A stretch of 41,357 nt of DNA from Armatimonadaceae bacterium (GTDB taxonomy: Bacteria > Armatimonadota > Armatimonadia > Armatimonadales > Armatimonadaceae): positions 46,669 through 88,025 of the forward strand of contig JAUJOK010000003.1 in NCBI GenBank assembly GCA_030447685.1, read 5' to 3'. A program made the translations under genes and the position numbers. The notes under the pieces were generated by a model, which ran no database searches, was not told the origin of the DNA, and saw only the letters and a program-made list of their open reading frames with translations. Position 1 is the stretch's first letter; the number at the start of each line of letters is the position of its first letter. Positions 26,456 through 33,279 of the stretch are shown in pieces.

Positions 26456-28483
26456 TCAGGTGCCGGGCGGAGGCGGCGGGTTGGTAGTTCCTGCCCCCCC
26501 TCCGGGCGGCGGCGGCGGCTGCCCGATGGCAGTAAAGGACGTATCCAGACCCTGATAGATATACCTATCCCCATTGGGTACGCCCAAACGCCGCGCTTCG
26601 ACCGGCCCAGGATTGTCCGCCGTGTTTCGTGCGCCGATCCGATAGTAGATGCGGACGCCCTGCTGCTCCCGGAAATTGAAGGGTGCCCTTGTCAGGTCGA
26701 AAGGCCCATCTGTAGTCTGAGTGACGGTCGTCTTGCTTTTGAAGAACGGCCCCAGAGTCTTCTTGTTCTGGAAGGTCGGATTGTCGGCAACTTCAATCAC
26801 GTACTCGTCCGCGCCAAAGGAAGTCTGGTACGTAAAGGTGACAGCGCGCAAGTTAACGTCTCCGGTAGGGCCGATGGCCTCGGGCCGCAGAACCGGGGTA
26901 GCGATACTGCTGAATGCCGAGATAGGAGCCTGTACGAATTCCACATTGTCGTCCTGCTGGCGGCCACCGCCGCCACCGCCGCCAAAGCCGCCGCCGCCCT
27001 GGCCACCACCGCCGCCGCCCTGGCCACCACCGCCGCCGCCCTGGCCACCACCGCCGCCGCCCTGGCCACCACCGCCGCCGTCGTTGCCGCCGCCCGTGCC
27101 AACCGTTAATCGCCGATAGATCACCTCGACACGATACGTCTGCGGCGTTCCCGGCGTGAATCCTGTTCTGTTGGTCGTTGCCACGGTTAATTCGCTCGGG
27201 TCCGTTGGGTTCACCTGGCGATATTCGAATTCCTGCAAAGGAACTACCGGCGTTGGCGCATCAAAGAAGACACGCTGCTGAGGGCCGAGAGCAATGATGG
27301 GCACATCACCTGCAAAGCCCTCGCCCGTACCGCCAATCGGGCCAACCGAGCCGCGATAAACCTGGAACTCGACTACATTACCCGGGGGGATGTCATTTCC
27401 CAGTTCCCAACTCACCTCCACGCGCGGAGCCGTAGCACCTGCCAGTTCACTGGGTTCGGCAAAGGCGCGCGCAGTCACGCCGCGTAAACCAACATTATTG
27501 GTAGAACTCTTGGGCCGGAACAGAAGCGCGGCCAGCAGCACGGCGGCGGCGATACCCAGCACAGTGCCCAGGATGCTTTTCTGCTTCCTTCCGCGCCGGG
27601 GATTATAATCCTGTTCCGTGACCGGATAGGTTTTGATCGTACCGGTATTGGTATTTACCTCGTAGCCCGGCAGCGAGAAAACGGCGCGAGCGCGGTCTTC
27701 AGGTCGGATACCCTTGCCAGGATCGACAACGGTCGCTACGGAATCCGTGCTGCCCACAGTCGCCACGCGGACTCGCCCGACTCGATCACCACCCCGGATG
27801 ACGATCATCTCCAGGCCCGGCGTGATACCGTCCCGGCTGCCCCGGTTGAGAAGCACATTGTTCTCGCCGGTATTATGCAGGATGGTCGCTTCCGGCAGGG
27901 TGTAGTTGTTCAGCGTCTGTACGGCGTTGAAGGCGGCGTTGGACAGGGCCTGATTGATGAGCGTATCGTCATCGGGCTGGGCACCTGCGGGCGGCTCCGG
28001 CGAGATGCCGGATTGGATCGCCCCGTTGGCAAGCTCGCCGGATATCACGTCTGTCAGACGCACCGACAAGGTTACCCGCGCGCGCCGTGGCCGTTCTGAA
28101 AAGCTGATCGCGGTAATATCGCCTGTGGCGACATAATCGACGCCCAGCGCCTGCCCCAGCCTGCGGATCCCGATGTTGTCCAGAGGCGGGTTCAGGCCAA
28201 GCTCCTGAAGCTGCTGGTTAAGCTGGGTGCGCGGCGTCGGATCAAAGCGTCCGGTTCGCGTCATCTCAACCACCACAGCGTCGGTAGCCTGCCGTCCGAG
28301 AATACCGCCTCCCTGGGCATTGGGCCGGTTCCCGAATTCGAGCACCGCCACCTGCGGGATCCGGTTAAGCTGCGCCGCCGCCTGGCGCGGCGTTGCGGCC
28401 AAAACCAGCATCGGCAAGAGCAGTGTCGTCACCAGCATCCAGCTGATGCGCCGCGCCCAAGCTCCTTCCACCAAGTACGTCAA
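26456..28483 (-). CDS. CsgG-like secreted protein with transmembrane segment and glycine-rich heptad repeats
   Basis: The start is a TTG at 28483, directly after GGAGGAGGAAAG; the longer frame to 28669 lacks such a site. The 675-residue product has an N-terminal hydrophobic export signal (ISWMLVTTLLLPMLVLAATP). Residues 40-190 fit the CsgG/FlgT fold: QVAVLEFGNRP, ATDAVVVEMTRTGRFDPTPR, RRLGQALGVDYVATGDITAI, RARVTLSVRLTDVISGELAN. CsgG forms the curli secretion pore; distant relatives serve other envelope roles. A second membrane helix (ILGTVLGIAAAVLLAALLF) near 310-330 precedes fibronectin-like segments (PRVEVSWELGND; VEFQVYRG). Four QGGGGGG heptads follow, then another beta domain (FGADEYVIEVADNPTF) and a Pro/Gly tail. 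It begins the intact part of the surface operon. Confidence 0.8.
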   Translation of the reverse strand: MTYLVEGAWARRISWMLVTTLLLPMLVLAATPRQAAAQLNRIPQVAVLEFGNRPNAQGGGILGRQATDAVVVEMTRTGRFDPTPRTQLNQQLQELGLNPPLDNIGIRRLGQALGVDYVATGDITAISFSERPRRARVTLSVRLTDVISGELANGAIQSGISPEPPAGAQPDDDTLINQALSNAAFNAVQTLNNYTLPEATILHNTGENNVLLNRGSRDGITPGLEMIVIRGGDRVGRVRVATVGSTDSVATVVDPGKGIRPEDRARAVFSLPGYEVNTNTGTIKTYPVTEQDYNPRRGRKQKSILGTVLGIAAAVLLAALLFRPKSSTNNVGLRGVTARAFAEPSELAGATAPRVEVSWELGNDIPPGNVVEFQVYRGSVGPIGGTGEGFAGDVPIIALGPQQRVFFDAPTPVVPLQEFEYRQVNPTDPSELTVATTNRTGFTPGTPQTYRVEVIYRRLTVGTGGGNDGGGGGQGGGGGGQGGGGGGQGGGGGGQGGGGFGGGGGGGRQQDDNVEFVQAPISAFSSIATPVLRPEAIGPTGDVNLRAVTFTYQTSFGADEYVIEVADNPTFQNKKTLGPFFKSKTTVTQTTDGPFDLTRAPFNFREQQGVRIYYRIGARNTADNPGPVEARRLGVPNGDRYIYQGLDTSFTAIGQPPPPPGGGAGTTNPPPPPGT
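26980..27080 (-). repeat. 21-base tandem repeat encoding QGGGGGG heptads
   Basis: About four nearly identical 21-base units (CCACCACCGCCGCCGCCCTGG on the plus strand, split here as CCACCACCGCC plus GCCGCCCTGG) lie inside the CsgG-like gene. Each encodes Q followed by six glycines. Because the unit is a multiple of three, slippage would change the linker length without breaking the frame. Confidence 0.85.
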
Positions 28484-28637
28484 CGCTTTCCTCCTCCGTC
28501 CACAATTTGAGGCGCGGCAGCAGCCGTTTCCGGCGGCTCGTTGCCTGCTGTATTTATCTGGCTGTATAGATTCGGTCGGATGAGCGCAGGATAACCGCGC
28601 CCGGATACCGACTGATAGGTTCGGTGTGACCGGGGCA

Positions 28638-28668
28638 TGTCCCTTCCCGATTTTCCTGGGAAGGGACA
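28638..28668. other. Intercistronic hairpin after the decayed Ig-domain gene
   Basis: TGTCCCTTCCC (28638-28648) pairs perfectly with GGGAAGGGACA (28658-28668). It lies 11 bases after the stop codon at 28680 on the minus strand, without a T run. Confidence 0.6.
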
Positions 28669-28679
28669 CATCCTCGTTT

Positions 28680-29100
28680 TTATCGAAGAATCAGCATCGG
28701 TCGCTTATCGCGGACGATGTTGCCCTCGCTGTCACGCGCTGTCAGGCTCAGCCCATAGGGGCCTGCCGGAAGTACGCCGCCGTTGGTCGCGCGGCGATCC
28801 CAGTTCAGCGAGCTTTCCACCGCCCCTCGCGAGCGAGTGTGGAGCCGCTGCAGAACCTGACCCACAACAGTCTGAATTTCCCACGTCCACATCGGCATCG
28901 CGGGTCACAGTGAAAGTGAAGCGATAAACCGCTGCCGACCGCGTGTGCTTCACACCCACCAGCGCCAACGGCTGCGAAGCCGGCGGCCTGACCTCGATAC
29001 GGAACTCCCGCGCCGCGCCGGTCAATGAGACTGGAACGCGCGGGCGGCCAGGCGTGCGGCGCACGTTCGCCTCAGTGCCTGGAAGCGCATGGAATCAGAG
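28680..29100 (-). pseudogene. Remnant of a third FlgD-type Ig surface protein
   Basis: Two minus-strand frames together reproduce the last 130 residues of the surface proteins encoded at 20070 and 23100. The upstream frame reads REFRIEVRPPASQPLALVGV, KHTRSAAVYRFTFTVTRDAD; after an extra base near 28884 the second frame continues WEIQTVVGQVLQRLHTRS, LNWDRRATNGGVLPAGPYGL and ends PMLILR. The same order (residue pairs ADV, T-V-x-G-x-x-L, L-x-W-D-x-R-x-x-x-G, PxGxY, final L-x-x-R) is found in the two intact paralogs. The start is lost: an in-frame stop lies just before 29091 and no signal peptide is present. It is thus the broken tail of a formerly larger protein at the head of the operon. Confidence 0.8.
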
Positions 29101-29374
29101 CCGTTTTAGATTCGGCCCCTCACTGGAGACAGGGTTGGCACACCAAAGAAATGTAAGCGCGGAGGCCGCGCCGTAAAGCCGCATCCCAACGCGACCGGCT
29201 TTGCAACCGGTGCTGTCAAAGGGTAGAAGGTGGAGGCATGGCAGCTATCTTAGCCGCGAAACAAGCCCCGTTGCCACTTTCCTTAGAAGAGCTTCAAGCA
29301 GAAAATGTTTCGAGGATTTCAGCTTTTTTCGCCCAGCCCCAACGATTGAAGAGCAGGCCCCCTATTCACGCCCG
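29101..29374 (-). other. Gene-free leader with several short stem-loops
   Basis: Downstream of the promoter at 29375-29404 there are about 270 bases with no convincing minus-strand protein. They contain GCGCGG / CCGCGC and ACCGG / CCGGT stems near 29157-29205. The segment may be an RNA leader, or debris of the decayed gene. I could not match it to a riboswitch class. The remaining bases up to the YkgJ gene at 29536 show nothing further. Confidence 0.35.
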
Positions 29375-29381
29375 ATTATAA
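29238..29381 (+). CDS. Possible 47-residue peptide
   Basis: An ATG at 29238 lies behind AGAAGGTGGAGGC and opens a short frame, MAAILAAKQAPLPLSLEELQ onward, with one predicted helix and a basic tail. It lies opposite the leader of the surface operon. No family recognised; the good ribosome-site match is the only support, so it may be chance. Confidence 0.22.
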   Translation: MAAILAAKQAPLPLSLEELQAENVSRISAFFAQPQRLKSRPPIHARL

Positions 29382-29404
29382 CATAACGCTTGAAACGAAG
29401 GCAA
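29375..29404 (-). promoter_or_regulatory. Extended -10 promoter at the head of the surface-gene run
   Basis: On the minus strand TTGCCT (29404-29399), an 18-base spacer and a perfect TATAAT (29380-29375), preceded by TGT, that is an extended -10. It points toward the decayed Ig gene and the CsgG-like, protease and barrel genes. Confidence 0.68.
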
Positions 29405-29535
29405 CCTATTTTTCATGAAGCGTTTATGACTGTCGTATCTTCGGCGCGGGCAGCAGGGAATCCTGCAAAACCGCGTTAAAATAGCGCGCCACAGGCAGCT
29501 CCCCACACTCGTTAGGCATCACTCGTCTGCCGCTG

Positions 29536-30063
29536 CTATGGGCTTTCGGCTTCCCGCACCGCCGCCGCCGCTGCCGCCGCGTCCCACTCCGCCCATGTCC
29601 GGCGCTCCAGGCGGACATATTCACGCCACAACTCCTGCGAGCCATCGGGGATGCGCGTTACCGCCTCGATAGGACAGGGCAGCCAGGGGATGTGACCGAA
29701 CAGACGCGAAACCGTGGGCCGGGCCGGGTAGATGAAGCAGTTGTTGTTTTCCGTATCGCGGTAGCGGCAGTAGATAAAGGTCGCGCCCGTCTCTTCCGCG
29801 CCGGGCCAGGAAGCGGTTTTGTTCTGGCCCAGCACCCGTGCCACTTCGCCCGGCGGCTGTGTCGCCAGGTACGCCTGCGCGGCGTCGTACTCTTCGCGTG
29901 TCACCTTGAAGCCGTCGATGCAGCGGTGCCCGCAGCCGTCGCAGCCATCGCAGACGGACATCTCCATACGAGCGACCAGCGCGTCGCGCCGCTCCCGGAA
30001 GGAAGTCCAGGCATCGCGCGCAGAAACAGAGGAATTCCCGGCAACCGGAAGCGGCAGCGCCAC
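29536..30063 (-). CDS. YkgJ-family cysteine-cluster protein
   Basis: The start is a GTG at 30063 with GAGG ten bases upstream. The 175-residue product has an N-terminal helix and then the cluster CDGCDGCGHRC at about 38-48. A second set follows with YCRYRDTENNNCFIYPARPT, where the C-x-I-Y-x-x-R-P signature is diagnostic for the YkgJ (CxxCxxCC-type zinc/iron chelating) family. In most members the next segment is V-C-R-x-F-G; here it is VSRLFG, so one cysteine is replaced by serine, although a later LPCPIEA provides another. The C-terminus is a charged helix with an alanine run. The role of the family is not settled. It is 41 bases downstream of the P-II gene on the same strand and may share its transcript. 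Confidence 0.85.
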   Translation of the reverse strand: MALPLPVAGNSSVSARDAWTSFRERRDALVARMEMSVCDGCDGCGHRCIDGFKVTREEYDAAQAYLATQPPGEVARVLGQNKTASWPGAEETGATFIYCRYRDTENNNCFIYPARPTVSRLFGHIPWLPCPIEAVTRIPDGSQELWREYVRLERRTWAEWDAAAAAAAVREAESP

Positions 30064-30103
30064 AATAAACGACCTCGCAGTATCGTAAAATGACGGGGCA
30101 GGG

Positions 30104-30445
30104 TCAGCGGAGGGCAGCTTCGCCCCGCTCTTCCGTACGGATACGGATCACATCCAGAACCGGAGTAACAAAAATCTTGCCATCGCCGATCTCGCCGGTA
30201 TGGGCGGCATCGTGAATAGCGATGACCACTTTTTCCTGATCGGAATCGGCGACAACGGTTTCTATCTTGATCTTCTGACGCAGGTTGACTGCGTATTCCG
30301 TGCCTCGATAATGCTGCGTGTAGCCTTTTTGGCGGCCCGTGCCGCACGCATCGCTCACCGTCATCCCGCACAGCCCCGCTTCGTCCAGGGCAAGCCGAAC
30401 CGCATCCAGCCGCTGGGGCCGGATGATTGCTTCCACTTTTACCAT
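30104..30445 (-). CDS. glnB: P-II family nitrogen regulatory protein
   Basis: The ATG at 30445 follows GAGGTGG by seven bases; an upstream in-frame ATG at 30496 would add 17 atypical residues. The 113-residue product is a full P-II protein: MVKVEAIIRPQRLDAVRLAL, then GMTVSDACGTGRQKGYTQHY, the T-loop with RGTEYAVNL containing the tyrosine that is uridylylated in many bacteria, KIKIETVVADSDQEKVV and the nucleotide-binding GEIGDGKIFVTPVLDVIRIR. P-II trimers sense ATP/ADP and 2-oxoglutarate and control nitrogen transport and assimilation. No amtB or glnA is nearby, so GlnB versus GlnK cannot be told. The upstream region holds a conventional -10 and an 11-bp-phased repeat array. Confidence 0.93.
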   Translation of the reverse strand: MVKVEAIIRPQRLDAVRLALDEAGLCGMTVSDACGTGRQKGYTQHYRGTEYAVNLRQKIKIETVVADSDQEKVVIAIHDAAHTGEIGDGKIFVTPVLDVIRIRTEERGEAALR

Positions 30446-30530
30446 TAACACCACCTCTTTGTGTGATCCGAACGCACCGGGTCTTCTCCTCGTCATGAGG
30501 CGGCCCGTCCGGGGGCAGACTACGTCGTCA

Positions 30531-30552
30531 GCCGTGCCAATTATACCACGGC
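30531..30552 (-). promoter_or_regulatory. Proximal -10 with overlapping inverted repeat, P-II gene
   Basis: A perfect TATAAT on the minus strand (30545-30540) lies 95 bases before the P-II start. It is centred in the inverted repeat GCCGTG / CACGGC (30531-30536 and 30547-30552), and just upstream is GCAT-TTAT-ATGC (30551-30562). No good -35 is visible, so an activator or repressor site is plausible. Confidence 0.5.
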
Positions 30553-30645
30553 ATTTATATGCTTCCTCGTCTTACCGCCCGACAGAAACGGCAGACAAGG
30601 CGCGGCGACGACAAAACAGCCTGCAAGATTCGGGCCGACAGGAAA

Positions 30646-30706
30646 AGTCTACAGCAGAAACTTTAGGAAAACATTAAGCGGGTGTTAAGGACAGGTTAAA
30701 GTTTGG
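30646..30706 (-). promoter_or_regulatory. Pho-box-like array with -10, upstream of the P-II gene
   Basis: TTAGG, TTAAG, TTAAG and TTAAA begin at 30663, 30674, 30685 and 30696, exactly 11 bases apart. On the minus strand they read TTTAACCT, CTTAACAC, CTTAATGT and CCTAAAGT with three-base spacers, close to the PyTTAAPyPyT direct repeats of cyanobacterial Pho boxes. Eleven bases after the last unit lies TAGACT (30651-30646), so the array takes the place of the -35, as in OmpR/PhoB-class activated promoters. The rest of the 324-base gap up to 30770 has no gene. Confidence 0.55.
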
Positions 30707-30769
30707 AAGTAAAGTGGGCGGGCAAGGGCCGGGGGTAATGCCGTGGGGACAAGGCACCGGGAACCGCTG

Positions 30770-31075
30770 TCAACGGCCCCGCTCCAGATAATCGTAGACC
30801 CGGCGATAGATAGTCGCCAGGAAATGGTTGATTGCGGCTTCCCGGTCGCCTTCCCAGTCGATGTTGACGTACTCGCGGAACGTATGCTCGATCTCCCCAA
30901 TACGGTAGGTGCGAATCTCCGGCGGGAACGGATAGGAGAAGGTCGTGCCCTCCTGGGTCGCCTCGACATTCGCCTCAAACCACTGGGCCTTGTCCAGCTT
31001 CCGCTCGTCCCAGGATACCGTGACGATATAGTCCACGCCGTCCGTGGAGGTGTAACGTTTTTTTGCTTGAGCCAT
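30770..31075 (-). CDS. Small hypothetical protein coupled to an SGNH hydrolase
   Basis: The 101-residue product begins MAQAKKRYTSTDGVDYIVTV. The ATG comes one base after the TAA of the upstream hydrolase gene, so translational coupling is likely. It is a soluble alpha/beta protein: two strands (DYIVTVSWDERKL; WFEANVEATQEG), a segment FSYPFPPEIRTYRIGEIEHT and a closing helix (AAINHFLATIYRRVYDYLER). No family recognised. No terminator is visible directly after it. Confidence 0.78.
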   Translation of the reverse strand: MAQAKKRYTSTDGVDYIVTVSWDERKLDKAQWFEANVEATQEGTTFSYPFPPEIRTYRIGEIEHTFREYVNIDWEGDREAAINHFLATIYRRVYDYLERGR

Positions 31076-31076
31076 C

Positions 31077-31757
31077 TTATATCCGCGCCGGAAAAAAGTT
31101 CAACGTTTTCAGTACGGCCAGCGCCATCACGGCATCACCGGCGGGACGCATGTGGACGCCGTCGCTGGTCAGGGAAAAACTGGAATCGGCCTGCTTTCCG
31201 AGCACAAGCGCCCGGTCGAAATCCGTATCCGTTGGAGCGACGAGCAGGCCGCGCGCCTGTCCGACCTCGCGCATAGCGGCACGGTAACCCGCCAGCCGCC
31301 GGTTTCCCTCGGATTCGGGGTTCTCCTCGATCACTGTCGGCGGCAGCAGCACGACCTTCGCGCCCCCTTGAAGCAGCCGATCCACCAGAGTCGCCAGCCC
31401 TTCGCGGTAATCCTCCAGTGAAACGCCGCCGGTTCCCCAATCGGCCAGACCATGCCACACATCGTTGATGCCCACATTCACCGTCACCCAATCGGGCCGA
31501 TGCGCAAGAACATCGGTGTCCAGCCGCACCAGCATATCGGGCACTTTGTTTCCGGAAACGCCCGCGTTTATGACCTTAATTCCGCGCTCCGGGTACGCGG
31601 CGGCAATCAGCGCCGTGAGCAGCGCGCAATAGCCGGTGGCATTCTGCGTAATAGAATCGCCCAGGCAGACCAATGTCTGCCCTGTTCCGATAAGGAAATC
31701 CCCCGCCGGGGTCGCCGCCGTTTCTGGTGCCGTTGCGCTGTTCATACCGGCGGGCAT
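31077..31757 (-). CDS. SGNH/GDSL-family hydrolase
   Basis: The 226-residue product has all SGNH blocks: LVCLGDSITQNATGY (catalytic Ser in GDS, block I), VINAGVSGNKVPDM (Gly, block II), VTVNVGINDVWHG (Asn, block III) and SLTSDGVHMRPAGD (Asp and His, block V). This is an esterase/lipase-type acylhydrolase acting on small ester or acetyl groups; carbohydrate esterases share the pattern. There is no signal peptide, so it is probably cytoplasmic. Two ATG codons (31757 and 31745) are possible starts and neither has a good ribosome site. An IS1-like element is inserted 43 bases upstream, so its original promoter may have been displaced. Confidence 0.9.
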   Translation of the reverse strand: MPAGMNSATAPETAATPAGDFLIGTGQTLVCLGDSITQNATGYCALLTALIAAAYPERGIKVINAGVSGNKVPDMLVRLDTDVLAHRPDWVTVNVGINDVWHGLADWGTGGVSLEDYREGLATLVDRLLQGGAKVVLLPPTVIEENPESEGNRRLAGYRAAMREVGQARGLLVAPTDTDFDRALVLGKQADSSFSLTSDGVHMRPAGDAVMALAVLKTLNFFPARI

Positions 31758-31800
31758 TGTAGCATAGCGCCCGCCGGGGCGTCAAGAACAGTCCGCAGTG

Positions 31801-32636
31801 GGAGTACCTAACTTAGCGGTGGTAGAAACTCCATGAGCGTTGGCTTGAGCTTGGGGTGGCGCTACAACCGCAATCGTCTGCGGTTGTAGCAGTAGACAAA
31901 GAGCCAAAACGCTTGACGCAGCGACTCGACTTTGCGGCAGAAGCAGCGGCTCCTTCGGGCAAGACGGGCCAGGTAATGGCGGATGTCCGTATTGACCGCC
32001 TCCACGCTGTAGGTCTGGCGCTTGTCTTCATGCGCTTCGTGCTTGCCGTTGTAGTAGAGCAGCGTGTGGATACGTGTTCAAGCCGTCACTATAGAACTGC
32101 TGACAGGTGCGCGGCACCTGATCCACTACGGGTTGCAGGGTATCGAAGGTGCGTTCTTCGACTACTGCCCAGCCCGTGATGCAGCGCGTGAGGCGATCCA
32201 CAGCAGTGGCTATGTAGACCCAGCGTTTTTTTCGCCCTTTCTGGCACCGACAAAGACGCAACTCATCGAGTTCTACCGTCTGGCATGCGCCCAGCCCAGG
32301 ATCATCTGTCGGCAAAGTAGCCCTGAGCTGTCCGCTCCAGCGTTCTGGTGAGCGGCCAGCCAGTTCGCTACGGACGCGCGCGTTGACCGACAGCAGTCGC
32401 GCGATGCGCCGCAGCGACAGTCCCTCCACATGCAGAGCGACGCCTGCCGCCGCACCGACAGTGGATAGCCATGCACCATCGGCTCGGGGGTGTAGACCTT
32501 ATGACAGTCCTGGCAGCGATAGCGCTGGCTGCCACAGCGGTTTTTGCCCCACTTGGCCTGGCGCTTGTCACTGCCACACTGCAGACAGGAGGCGGTAAGC
32601 ATGCCTAAAGTATACCACTGCCATGTTAGGTACTCC
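31801..32636 (-). mobile_element. IS1-family-like insertion sequence, decayed
   Basis: The ends are 24-base imperfect inverted repeats: GGAGTACCTAACTTAGCGG then TGGTA on the left (31801-31824) and its near match on the right (32613-32636, reading GGAGTACCTAACATGGCAG then TGGTA on the minus strand). The flanks CCGCAGTG (31793-31800) and CCGCAGTC (32637-32644) look like an eight-base target duplication with one change. The length of 836 bases and the two-part transposase fit the IS1 family. Confidence 0.82.
31811..32602 (-). pseudogene. IS1-like transposase, several frameshifts and a stop
   Basis: Reading the minus strand, three frames must be joined. The first gives a zinc ribbon (CLQCGSDKRQAKWGKNRCG, QRYRCQDCHKVYTPEP). 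The second gives the helix-turn-helix (EGLSLRRIARLLSVNARV) and the start of the DDE domain (TVELDEL, KKRWVYIATAVDR, FYSDGLNTYPH). The third gives KHEAHEDKRQTYSVEAVNTD, RSRCFCRKVESLRQAFWLFV and YCYNRRRLRL, then a TAG and the tail HPKLKPTLMEFLPPLS. IS1 elements use one programmed -1 shift, but the number of breaks and the internal TAG mean that this copy is inactive. Confidence 0.82.
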
Positions 32637-32644
32637 CCGCAGTC

Positions 32645-32925
32645 AGGCAGTAGTCTTTGCGTGCCCTTAGCCAGGCGCGGCGGGCATTATCGAGGGGCAG
32701 GTGCGCTTGACGGCCCGGGGCGACCGGAACCAGTGGCACCCGCACCACCTGCGCTGCCTGAAGGATATCCTGGATACCTGGGTCCTGAGCTTCCTGCGGG
32801 ATAAGCGATGTGATCCTGCGCGCACATCAGGATTCCCGCTCCAGCTTGTCTCGATCAGTGTAAATGCGGGAGGTCATGGCTCTGCCATGATTTGTGCTTG
32901 TGCGGTTCGGGGCCTCGATGGATCG
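32645..32925. other. Gap with no supported gene
   Basis: Short frames exist on both strands; a plus-strand one ends in a Pro/Gly-rich tail and a minus-strand one ends in RRAWLRARKDYCLTA before the insertion sequence. None has a ribosome site or recognisable family. A small palindrome TCATGGC-TCT-GCCATGA lies near 32876. Confidence 0.4.
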
Positions 32926-32970
32926 CAAAAATCGGCGCCAGCAGCAGCCTTACCGCCACTGGCGCCGATT
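32926..32970 (-). terminator. Rho-independent terminator of the prepilin-lipoprotein operon
   Basis: AATCGGCGCCAG / CTGGCGCCGATT form a perfect twelve-base stem (32959-32970 with 32930-32941), followed on the minus strand by TTTT. It begins seven bases after the lipoprotein stop codon. Confidence 0.85.
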
Positions 32971-32977
32971 AATTATG

Positions 32978-33250
32978 CTACCTGCCCGCTGTTCCCGGGG
33001 GGGCGTTGTTGGGCGTACCCCCGCCAGGCGATGCGTTAGACGGTGTTGCGAATTGTCCCGGAGGGCCGCCCTTACCTGCACCCGCCTGACCTGCCGACCC
33101 AGGGGGCGGAGGCGGCGGTTTGCCGGGGCCGCCGCCCTCACTGGAAGTTCTTGCGCATCCCACCAAGGAAAGGGAAGCCAGTGCAGCAAAAGCTGCTGCT
33201 CCCCGAAGAATAAGAGGCAGCAGCCTTTCTTTGCTGGGCAGGATGTGCAT
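32978..33250 (-). CDS. Small proline/glycine-rich lipoprotein
   Basis: The ATG at 33250 begins MHILPSKERLLPLILRGAAA, a signal peptide that ends with the lipobox LVGC. The frame runs further upstream but overlaps the prepilin gene. The mature part of about 55 residues is low in complexity, made of Gly, Pro, Ser and Asn, and without a fold signal. Small lipoproteins of this composition often follow the prepilin-like genes of this type in related genomes (from general knowledge). The gene starts 29 bases after the prepilin stop and shares its transcript up to the terminator at 32926. Confidence 0.78.
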   Translation of the reverse strand: MHILPSKERLLPLILRGAAAFAALASLSLVGCARTSSEGGGPGKPPPPPPGSAGQAGAGKGGPPGQFATPSNASPGGGTPNNAPPGTAGR

Positions 33251-33279
33251 TGCTGGATTGTTCTCAGACAACAAGCGAT

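Noticed and set aside
26980..27080. CRISPR-like array
   Set aside because: The 21-base units are contiguous without spacers and encode glycine heptads in a real gene.
29185..29205. tRNA anticodon-arm-like hairpin (ACCGG / CCGGT)
   Set aside because: The loop has eight bases and no acceptor, D or T arm can be formed around it.
29130..29240. c-di-GMP riboswitch
   Set aside because: GCAAAGCC-like words are present, but the conserved core and its order are not.
32701..33039. 112-residue plus-strand frame
   Set aside because: No ribosome site or family; it overlaps the terminator and the lipoprotein gene on the other strand.
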